DNA of 8,645 nucleotides. Origin: an uncultured Planctomycetaceae bacterium (GTDB lineage: Bacteria; Planctomycetota; Planctomycetia; Planctomycetales; Planctomycetaceae). Made by a program: the position numbers and the translations under genes. This document shows, one piece after another, positions 1 to 6,425 of the stretch (position 1 is its first letter; each line of letters begins with the position of its first letter). The notes under the pieces are model-generated. The model searched no databases. It was not told the origin of the DNA and was given only the letters and a program-made list of their open reading frames with translations. The DNA is taken from assembly GCA_903921605.1 (NCBI GenBank), contig CAIXQV010000573.1, forward strand, positions 1 through 8,645, written 5' to 3'.

Positions 1-66
1 ACCACCATCGAGCCTCACGAACGAAACCGAGCCTCAGGAAAGAATTCGTGGGCCAACATTCGCACC

Positions 67-80
67 CATTGAATTCAATG
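67..80. promoter_or_regulatory. Perfect 14-base palindrome upstream of the DUF2237 gene, possible operator
   Basis: CATTGAATTCAATG equals its own reverse complement over all 14 bases. It lies 73 bases before the preferred start of the DUF2237 gene, where a regulator could bind. No convincing -35/-10 pair was found: TTGAAT (69-74) overlaps the palindrome, but the nearest AT-rich hexamers (TGTATT at 88-93, TATTGG at 90-95) are too close for normal spacing. The role as operator is inferred only from symmetry and position. A 9-base direct repeat, CGAGCCTCA, also occurs at 9-17 and 28-36. The rest of 1-153 shows no gene that can be supported. Confidence 0.3.
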
Positions 81-153
81 AGTAAACTGTATTGGTGGAC
101 GATGCGGAACCTCGTTTCGAAACATGATGACTGTCATAACTTTTCAGAGGAAC

Positions 154-558
154 ATGTCCTTGGCCAAGAATGTATTTGGTGAAGATCTGGCGGTCTGTTC
201 GGCTGATCCGCTGACTGGTTTTTTTCGCACCGGGAAATGCGAAACCTGCGGCGACGATCACGGCATGCACACCGTTTGCGCTGTGATGACCGCCGAGTTC
301 CTGCAGTTTTCAAAACGTGCCGGAAACGATCTGTCCACGCCAGTGCCCGAATATCGCTTTCCAGGTCTCAAGGACGGCGATCGCTGGTGCCTGTGTTTAC
401 CACGCTGGCTGGAAGCACTCGACGCCGGTTTGGCTCCAAAACTTGCCCTGCGATCCACACACATCTCAGCGATCGAACACATCTCGATGGAGATCCTGCT
501 CGAATACGCAGTCGATGCCGACGGCTACGTATTGCCAACTCCGGACGACGAAGACTAA
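154..558 (+). CDS. DUF2237 family protein (COG3651-type), function unknown
   Basis: This is a small soluble protein of 134 residues from the start chosen here. It matches the DUF2237 family as remembered: a cysteine followed by DPLTGFFR near the N-terminus, then HTVCAVMTAEFLQFSK, GNDLSTP, FPGLKDGDRWCLC and RWLEAL, ending in an acidic tail. The biochemical role of the family is not known. Cysteines sit at residues 15, 29, 32, 42, 79 and 81, and the CxxC at 29-32 and CLC at 79-81 could bind a metal, which is inference. No signal peptide or membrane segment is visible. The start at 154 is preferred because family members begin just before this region and AGAGGA (146-151) precedes it, though only two bases away. 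An in-frame ATG at 124 would add ten residues with no family resemblance and has no ribosome binding site. The gene stands alone, with no operon partner visible. Confidence 0.85.
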   Translation: MSLAKNVFGEDLAVCSADPLTGFFRTGKCETCGDDHGMHTVCAVMTAEFLQFSKRAGNDLSTPVPEYRFPGLKDGDRWCLCLPRWLEALDAGLAPKLALRSTHISAIEHISMEILLEYAVDADGYVLPTPDDED

Positions 559-595
559 GAACGCCAGATGAGACTGTAAGGGCTTCTGCGACTGT

Positions 596-623
596 CGAAT
601 ATCACGGGGCGAATATCACGGGG
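596..623. repeat. Tandem duplication of a 14-base unit
   Basis: The unit CGAATATCACGGGG occurs twice back to back (596-609 and 610-623) with no mismatch. It lies in the 188-base non-coding stretch (559-746) between the DUF2237 gene and the transposase pseudogene. No gene or clear promoter was seen in that stretch. The duplication could come from replication slippage or mark a remnant of the mobile element's left flank. Confidence 0.8.
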
Positions 624-666
624 CCATCCGTCTGTTGCAAGGAATTTCCGGGGGGCCATCGGTCTC
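620..666. repeat. Imperfect 15-base direct repeat upstream of the transposase pseudogene
   Basis: GGGGCCATCCGTCTG (620-634) and GGGGCCATCGGTCTC (652-666) agree at 13 of 15 positions, with the first copies' starts 32 bases apart. Between them lies GGAATTTCC (641-649), which is symmetric around its central T. Genes of this transposase class are often flanked by short repeated or palindromic sequences. No inverted copy was found beyond the 3' end of the pseudogene, so a role as element end is only a guess. Confidence 0.4.
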
Positions 667-736
667 GCGCAGTTTGGAGAAGGTGAATACTTCTGTCAAC
701 GGGGTGGTGCTTGAGTTCAGTTGGGGAAGAGGGATC

Positions 737-740
737 GGAG
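737..740 (+). promoter_or_regulatory. Shine-Dalgarno sequence that fixes the original transposase start
   Basis: GGAG lies six bases before the ATG at 747, which is ideal spacing. It supports 747 as the ancestral start of the transposase. The GTG at 977, which begins the longest surviving open frame, lies inside the old coding region and is not a genuine start. Confidence 0.6.
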
Positions 741-746
741 AATCGC

Positions 747-1462
747 ATGGCACGCATCAATCGGCGGGATGTTTTGGCGGACGACGAGATTCAGGTGGCT
801 CACTGCATCAGTCGGTGCGTGTGACAAGCCTGTCTTTGCGGGCAGGATCCGTTAACCGGGACGGACTACGAGCATCTGCGGGAACGTATTCGCCAGCCGA
901 TGGAGTTTCTCGCGGGAATCATGGGCTTTGAAGTGCTCGGCTATGCGGTGATGGGGAATCACTGGCACCTCGTCGTGTGGCCTCGGGAAGATATGGGCTG
1001 TCACGGTTTGTGGGCTGGCTGACGCTGACTCACACCCAGCGTTGGCATGCTTATCGCAAGTCGACGGGGTCTGGCCATCTCTACCAAGGGCGATTCAAAT
1101 CGTTTCCGGTTCAGGACGATGCCCATTTCCATACTGTCTGCCGGTATGTGGAACGCAATGCTCTGCGAGCCAATCTGGTGAAGCGAGCTGAGGACTGGCG
1201 TTGGAGTAGTCTGCATCGGTGGTATTCGGGTACGGCGGACGAAAGAACCCTGCTGTCGGCATGCCCGCTGCGGCGATCAGCAGGCTGGCTGGAACAGGTC
1301 AATTCTTCTCAGACCGATGCAGAACTCACAGCACTCCGCAGCGTCAATTGCGGCTCCCCGTTCGGAGACGAAACGTGGGCCACTTCCGCCACGAAGAAAC
1401 TGGGCCTGGAAATCACGACTCGCTCCCAAGGAAGGCCACGAATTCCAAAAAACGGTTCCTGA
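747..1462 (+). pseudogene. REP-associated tyrosine transposase (Y1/HUH family), inactivated by a nonsense codon and a frameshift
   Basis: This is the remnant of a single-strand DNA transposase of the IS200-like Y1 class found near REP-type repeats. Reading from 747 gives MARINRRDVLADDEIQ and HCISRCV, then an in-frame TGA at 822-824. Here the family usually has arginine, so CGA to TGA is the likely change. The same frame resumes with QACLCGQDPLTG and VMGNHWHLVVWPRED. The HUH metal-binding motif HWH is at 960-968. One base is missing around 991-996, and the protein then continues in another frame with LSRFVGWLTLTHTQRWH, YQGRFKSFP and RYVERNALRANLV. The likely catalytic tyrosine codon is at 1145-1147. 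The C-terminus (PFGDETW and GRPRIPK) looks complete. Restoring one base gives about 238 residues, a normal length for the class. An active product would need both lesions suppressed, so it is called a pseudogene. It is convergent with the large minus-strand operon. Confidence 0.85.
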
Positions 1463-1487
1463 CACCTTTTTTGCCACAGGAGAGTCA

Positions 1488-1507
1488 ATTTTTTCGAGGG
1501 AAAAAAT
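1488..1507. repeat. AT-rich hairpin in the convergent intergenic region
   Basis: ATTTTTTC (1488-1495) and GAAAAAAT (1500-1507) form a perfect eight-pair stem around a four-base loop. It sits 25 bases after the transposase pseudogene and 78 bases beyond the stop of the minus-strand operon. The stem has only one G-C pair, so it is a weak candidate for a terminator. It could instead be a remnant of the mobile element's right end. Confidence 0.4.
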
Positions 1508-1520
1508 CACAGGACGGAAA

Positions 1521-1561
1521 CGCCCCCAGCGCGTGAATCTAACCTGCTGAAAAAGGGGGCG
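1521..1561 (-). terminator. GC-rich inverted repeat, possible terminator of the minus-strand operon
   Basis: CGCCCCC (1521-1527) pairs with GGGGGCG (1555-1561) over seven bases around a 27-base loop. Read on the minus strand, it begins 24 bases after the last operon stop codon and is followed by only three Ts. The large loop and short T-run make it a poor intrinsic terminator. It is listed because no better candidate was seen at the end of the operon. Confidence 0.25.
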
Positions 1562-1585
1562 ACGAACGTGCTGTTCCCGATTTTG

Positions 1586-3433
1586 CTATTCGGCATCATG
1601 CAGCAGTTCAAGGACCTGGGTGCCCTTCTTGTCTTCGAATACAGCTCGCAATTCAAACCTGCGATCGCTTTCAGCCACTGCTTTCACTGCCGTATGATTG
1701 CCCAGCACCACGAACTGAATGTTCGAATCGTATAGCAGTCCCAGTGTCGCGTCAGAACGCGGATCTGCTTTGATCGCGTTCTGCAAGCGAAAGTGTGATT
1801 CCGGAAAGAACCCTGAATATCCGTTGATCATCGGAATGTCATCAAGAACTGTATTCAACATCCAGCGGGTTGTTACATCAAAGTCGCGGACCGTGGCCCC
1901 CTGAACATAGGGTACAAGCAAAACTCCGTTACCATTCTTCAAGTGAGCCTTCACATACGATTTCCACTCCGCAGAAAAGACACTGGGGACACCAACCAAC
2001 TGAATCTTCGGAGGCGGTATTTCAAACATTGTCAGGAGCGCCAGAAGCAATAAAACTCCGCCGCTGATCCATTGCCAACGCTGTCTGTTACGCAGTCGGA
2101 AACGACATTGGTTCCAGAGGCAGTCGAGGCCAACGCTGGAGATTGTGATCGTCGCAAGTTGAACGAAATAGGCGAAACGAAATACATTTCGAACCTGGGA
2201 AATTCCAGGTACATACTGGCTGAGTGTTTTCCAGGGGTTCCAGTGACCAATCTGAAGATTGGTGCCGAGCGAAAGCAGGAACGCGACACTCGCAACAGCA
2301 AGAAGGAACCAGACTCCTATGGCGTTGGTTCTGAAGCCGGGCAATAGCACAATTAAAATCGTACACACAGCAAGTGCCGTTCGCGTCCAGCCAGGAGACA
2401 TTTGCCAGCGACCCTCTGTCGCGATCAGATGGAACTTGACGGCGGCTGTATTGGGTGCGATCAGATAATCCGCCGGCGTGATTGACAACTGTGCGACAAG
2501 CGTGTCACTTCGTTCAAATTCGTGCTCCCGCATGACACGATTGATTGGCAGTAGCAGCGGTATCAAGAGTCCGAGAGTGATCAGCAAAGCAACCGCAGCC
2601 CCGGGAAGCCATCGCAAAAAGTACCGCCACGGAACAATCAATGGTCCCGTTGCGGCCAAAAGGAGAGTCAGAAAAATCCCGTGATGTACTGAGACTGCAA
2701 ACACTGCCACGAATGCCGCACCCGCCTCAATGCCACGAAGAATTACATCTCGAATTCGGCGACCGGTTTGCTGCGGCCATTCATGCAGAAGAATCGGAGT
2801 CGCAGCCTCGCGAAGTCGGAGGATTGCGGCCAAAGTCCACAGAATTCCCCAGACAGGAATTAATTGCAGAACATCGATTTGCAGATGAATGACAGGCAGC
2901 TGGATCATACCAATCCCGGAGACTACGGAGCTCATCCAGCGGGTATTCAATGTGCGCATCAGATATACGGTGAACAGACCATTCAGCGTCAGTGAAAACA
3001 GCAGATAAACGTTGTACGCAAGCGCTGGAGATCGCAACCACCAGATTGCCGGGGCAACAATGAGAGTCGCGGGCTGCGGTTCACTTAGTGCAAACGTTCC
3101 TTTGTGAGGGTGAAAAATGGGTGCGTCCCAGTACCCCTTCATTCCTCGCGCGGCGCAGTGTGCATTCCACGCAATTGTCCAGGCGTTGAAGAGAGGAACC
3201 GTGGCGATTCCATGTTCAGACGTCGGGATCTGAGTTTCCATCGCTCCTGGCATTGGCCACACCGCCCAGACGGAGACAGTCAGGAACAACGCCGCAAGTA
3301 CTACCAGTCGGAGGAATCGACCGCGCGAGCCAGTTTGCAGCCATACGGCAGCGAGTCTCGTTAGACACCGGACAATTACAGCACAGCAAAACTTCATGAT
3401 TGAATCTAGAGGTACGAGTTTTACCAACTGCAT
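1586..3433 (-). CDS. Polytopic membrane protein of GT-C glycosyltransferase-like architecture
   Basis: The 615-residue protein has about ten or eleven hydrophobic segments, the clearest near residues 41-60, 123-160, 166-206, 235-262, 275-297, 351-390, 421-436 and 455-472. A soluble C-terminal domain follows (about 475-615). A large first loop holds YWDAPIFHPHKGTFALSEPQ (residues 101-120), a pattern seen in bacterial GT-C-like membrane proteins, where acidic residues in this loop often serve catalysis. The C-terminal domain contains LLVPY and NGYSGFFPES, reminiscent of YfhO-type or PMT-like proteins. Use of a lipid-linked sugar is therefore plausible, but neither substrate nor activity can be read from the sequence. 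The start at 3433 is chosen over the in-frame ATG at 3397 because GGAG precedes it. It follows the 988-residue gene by 20 bases and is the last gene of the apparent operon. Confidence 0.75.
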   Translation of the reverse strand: MQLVKLVPLDSIMKFCCAVIVRCLTRLAAVWLQTGSRGRFLRLVVLAALFLTVSVWAVWPMPGAMETQIPTSEHGIATVPLFNAWTIAWNAHCAARGMKGYWDAPIFHPHKGTFALSEPQPATLIVAPAIWWLRSPALAYNVYLLFSLTLNGLFTVYLMRTLNTRWMSSVVSGIGMIQLPVIHLQIDVLQLIPVWGILWTLAAILRLREAATPILLHEWPQQTGRRIRDVILRGIEAGAAFVAVFAVSVHHGIFLTLLLAATGPLIVPWRYFLRWLPGAAVALLITLGLLIPLLLPINRVMREHEFERSDTLVAQLSITPADYLIAPNTAAVKFHLIATEGRWQMSPGWTRTALAVCTILIVLLPGFRTNAIGVWFLLAVASVAFLLSLGTNLQIGHWNPWKTLSQYVPGISQVRNVFRFAYFVQLATITISSVGLDCLWNQCRFRLRNRQRWQWISGGVLLLLALLTMFEIPPPKIQLVGVPSVFSAEWKSYVKAHLKNGNGVLLVPYVQGATVRDFDVTTRWMLNTVLDDIPMINGYSGFFPESHFRLQNAIKADPRSDATLGLLYDSNIQFVVLGNHTAVKAVAESDRRFELRAVFEDKKGTQVLELLHDAE

Positions 3434-3436
3434 GTG

Positions 3437-3440
3437 CTCC
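3437..3440 (-). promoter_or_regulatory. Ribosome binding site that supports the start of the membrane protein
   Basis: On the minus strand GGAG lies three bases before the ATG at 3433. The alternative ATG at 3397 has no such sequence. The spacing is shorter than usual, so support is moderate. Confidence 0.4.
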
Positions 3441-3453
3441 GATGAACACTCAA

Positions 3454-6420
3454 TTATTGTGGCGAAGTGAACGCGGTAGCACGGCCCTCAATGACAATAA
3501 CCCGATTGGGCACAGCGATATTATGAAATTGCTGGATTTCCCCTGATGGCCAGGAAATCGATATTACGTCTGCAAAGTCAGTTCCTGCGATCCCGAACGT
3601 GATGAGCTTTTCGTTACTGCACTGATAGCCATCTCCCGCCGTCAGCTGCTGGACCTGTCGATGTTTACCTGCCTGACAAGTGACCGACGCACAGATGGCT
3701 CCGCGATTGCTTTTCAGCGAAATCAGACGAAGTTGCAATGACTTTCCAGAAGATTGACTTGTGTTTGTGAGGACAATAGATGGCTCCAACAGATTTCCTA
3801 GAACAAGGTCTGGTTTTCCATCGACATTCCAGTCCGTTTTGGCAACGGCTCGCCCAAGATGATTCCTCTGGAAATACGGACCGAGATCGCCTGACTGCAG
3901 GACCCTGAACAGTCCGTCCCGAATCGTAAAAAGCTGTGCCGGCATCCTGAAGAGTTTGCCCTCTCGCTCGAGATCATCAACGTGACCGTTCGAGACAAAC
4001 ATTTCGGGATTGCCGTCGAGGTTTGCATCCAGAAACTGTACGCCGAATCCAAGAACGCCTGTCGATGCTTTCTCCAGCCCCGATTCCGATCGCTCATCCC
4101 GAAATGCTGACTCTCCCAGACTTTGATAAAAAGCCGAGCCTTCGTTCAGAAAGTTCGTCACCACAAGATCCGAGTGACCGTCCCCATCCGCGTCTCCAAT
4201 TGCAATGCCCATTGACCCCTCCGGTTTTCCCTGGTAGCTGACTGCAACTCCCGATGTGAACGCGGTGTCGGTCCAGATGTCATTGTTTGCTTCTCTGATT
4301 AACAACGAGTTGGGTGTGGTGTCATTTGCCACATAAATTCCGGGGCTGCCGCTCTCTCCGGGAGAAAAAACCAGGACACCCAGTCCCTTGCCTTCCGCGG
4401 CCGAAGCAGGCAAAAGAGCTGATGAATCCACGAAACCACCAGCACCGTCGTTTAACAGCAAGTAATCCATCTCAGCCATAAAGGCCGTTGGCTGGCAAAC
4501 TCGACTGGTTCTTTCACTATCCATGCACACTCGCTCGAATACGTCCGCTCCACTCAAGTAGCCTGCCAAATAGATGTCCGGAAAAGAATCCTCGTTGAGA
4601 TCCGCGATCGCACAACTCGTAAGCCATGGCTCTTCAGGAGTGCGAGGGATGACAGACTGTCCTGTTTCCTGAAAAGTTCCGTCACCGAGATTTCGCCATA
4701 GCTTCGCGCCTCCAATGCTGGCAATGACGACGTCCGGCAAACCATCCTGATCAATATCGCCAATGGCAACTCCCTGACCAAAGTCAGTGCTGCCAAAGGA
4801 TGCCACCTGTGAAACCTCACGAAAAGATTCGCCTTGTAAGTTTCTGAATAACGCGTCACTCTGATTGTCTGGTGTGCCGCGACGGTACCAGTCACCGCCC
4901 TGCGAAAAAACAATTTCGGGATATCCGTCGCCATCCAGGTCGTCGCAGCCAACTCCTCCTCCACCAAACTCAAACATCCGTTGCTTCAACTCACCTCCGT
5001 TGACATACGTGAAATCCAGCCCTAATTCGGCCGACGTCGCAGAGAATGAAATGCCTGCCGCGATTGGTTCATTGAGATCAGACGCAGTGCCGGGATGTTT
5101 CAGTGTTGAATTCGGTCCCAACCTGACAATATCCTCGATTTCATATCGATTGAGTGACACAACAAACGCCGGATTCACAGACTCCGGGACCAGGGCTGGC
5201 GGCAAGGCTGCAGTCTCTTTGGCCAGTCGCATATTCAACTGTCGTAAAACAGCATTCTCTGGAAAGCGTTGCACGGCCAATTGAGCCCATCCGTACGCTT
5301 CTAACAATCGTCCACATCTTTCATAGGCTGCGATCAATTCCAGCATGGATTCAGGCGAAGCCTGACCGGAAGAAAACAGTACAGCATCCTGCGCATCGTA
5401 GAGCTGACGAATGGTCTCCATTTGATCAACGTACAATTGTGCCGAGTCTGAATCTCCCGCAGCAAACAGCAATTGTGAAATCTGATGGCAGAGGTTTCGT
5501 GAATCTGGCTGCGACTTTGCCGCGGAGAGGAACAGATTCAAAGCCTTCGTTCGGTGCCCATTCCGCAACTCCACGAACCCGATCAGCGTCTGGATTTCTG
5601 CGGATGACATCGCATCGGGCGGCAGATTGCGACGCCAGTCATTCAACTTTTCATGCTGTTGTAATTGCAGCAGGTAGCGACCAAGTTCAGAATGAGCGGG
5701 CACGGACTGCGGAGACTTCTCAACGGCCCTCTGACACAGCGTGACTGCTTCATCCGTTTGCTGCCTAAGATCCGCCAGCCTTGCAAGTCCCAGCAACGGG
5801 CCTGCAGAATCCGGGCCTGCCTGACGTGCCCGGGTCAGAAGTTCTTCATCATTGATCGCACCGGATTCTCTGGCCGGCACCATCAGGAGATCCGAAGCTT
5901 GCTGCAATTGAACAAGCCGTAGTATCAATGGAATCGCCTCGCTGCGCCGCCCGCACACTGACAAAAGTCGAGCCAACCCGTCATTGGCAGCGGCATTCAC
6001 AGGGTTCTGGCGAAGCACGGCACGGTAGGCCTGCTCAGCCTCGTCAAACAGATACAGATGATAGTGAAGAATTTCAGCGATAAGCAGTCGGGAATCAATA
6101 CCGTCTGGACTATCCAGATCGATCAGATGCAGGTCACGTACGGCGTCGGTGTATTGCTTGAGACGTGCATGACTGCGACCAGAAATCCACAGCGCGTCTG
6201 GATTCTCGGGCTCACGCTGCAATATACTTTCAGTGCTTAGAAGGGCCGCTTCAAATTCAGCGCGTTGCCAGGACCTGCGAGCGTCTTGAAGCAGCTGATC
6301 GATTGGTACGGATGATTTTGGCGAGGCAAAGAAAGCAGCGATCGAAATCAGGGCCGCGAAAAACATCCATCTGACGGTCGGCGATATTCGAAAACCATTT
6401 TGAACTTTCGTTTTTGCCAT
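3454..6420 (-). CDS. Membrane-anchored TPR, FG-GAP/VCBS and ASPIC/UnbV protein (CRTAC1-like)
   Basis: The protein has 988 residues. Residues 17-33 form one hydrophobic segment after a basic N-terminus (K3, K5, R11, R17), which predicts a signal anchor with the rest outside the cytoplasm. Residues 35-400 are TPR-like helical repeats such as AEQAYRAVLRQNP and EAVTLCQRAVEKSP. Residues 466-890 form a beta-propeller of FG-GAP/VCBS blades with six calcium-site motifs starting at D494, D555, D607, D743, D798 and D863; the third (DLNEDS) and fifth (DANLDGN) are irregular. Residues 893-960 are an ASPIC/UnbV domain ending in ISWPSG. A loop at 632-642 carries two cysteines and is shared with the upstream paralogue. 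Such proteins are usually surface or periplasmic and act in adhesion or scaffolding, but no specific role is known. It starts five bases after the upstream stop, without a clear ribosome binding site, so translational coupling is likely. Confidence 0.9.
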   Translation of the reverse strand: MAKTKVQNGFRISPTVRWMFFAALISIAAFFASPKSSVPIDQLLQDARRSWQRAEFEAALLSTESILQREPENPDALWISGRSHARLKQYTDAVRDLHLIDLDSPDGIDSRLLIAEILHYHLYLFDEAEQAYRAVLRQNPVNAAANDGLARLLSVCGRRSEAIPLILRLVQLQQASDLLMVPARESGAINDEELLTRARQAGPDSAGPLLGLARLADLRQQTDEAVTLCQRAVEKSPQSVPAHSELGRYLLQLQQHEKLNDWRRNLPPDAMSSAEIQTLIGFVELRNGHRTKALNLFLSAAKSQPDSRNLCHQISQLLFAAGDSDSAQLYVDQMETIRQLYDAQDAVLFSSGQASPESMLELIAAYERCGRLLEAYGWAQLAVQRFPENAVLRQLNMRLAKETAALPPALVPESVNPAFVVSLNRYEIEDIVRLGPNSTLKHPGTASDLNEPIAAGISFSATSAELGLDFTYVNGGELKQRMFEFGGGGVGCDDLDGDGYPEIVFSQGGDWYRRGTPDNQSDALFRNLQGESFREVSQVASFGSTDFGQGVAIGDIDQDGLPDVVIASIGGAKLWRNLGDGTFQETGQSVIPRTPEEPWLTSCAIADLNEDSFPDIYLAGYLSGADVFERVCMDSERTSRVCQPTAFMAEMDYLLLNDGAGGFVDSSALLPASAAEGKGLGVLVFSPGESGSPGIYVANDTTPNSLLIREANNDIWTDTAFTSGVAVSYQGKPEGSMGIAIGDADGDGHSDLVVTNFLNEGSAFYQSLGESAFRDERSESGLEKASTGVLGFGVQFLDANLDGNPEMFVSNGHVDDLEREGKLFRMPAQLFTIRDGLFRVLQSGDLGPYFQRNHLGRAVAKTDWNVDGKPDLVLGNLLEPSIVLTNTSQSSGKSLQLRLISLKSNRGAICASVTCQAGKHRQVQQLTAGDGYQCSNEKLITFGIAGTDFADVISISWPSGEIQQFHNIAVPNRVIVIEGRATAFTSPQ

Positions 6421-6425
6421 AAAGC

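Noticed and set aside
237..686. 149-codon open frame on the plus strand overlapping the DUF2237 gene
   Set aside because: The DUF2237 frame has clear family motifs, while this frame gives an arginine-rich translation typical of a shadow and runs into non-coding repeats.
822..824. In-frame TGA read as selenocysteine
   Set aside because: The position aligns with arginine in the family, no suitable stem-loop was seen directly after it, and a second lesion follows downstream.
991..996. Programmed ribosomal frameshift in the transposase
   Set aside because: There is no slippery heptamer at the shift, this class normally does not use frameshifting, and the upstream nonsense codon would block it anyway.
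977..1462. Intact 161-residue transposase starting at GTG 977
   Set aside because: The GTG lies inside the ancestral coding region, out of frame with the segment that encodes the HUH motif, and the first residues (MASGRYG) are an out-of-frame reading of WPREDMG. Without the HUH motif the product could not be active.
5154..5744. 196-codon open frame on the plus strand
   Set aside because: It is antisense to the TPR region of the 988-residue protein and gives a low-complexity basic translation without family resemblance.
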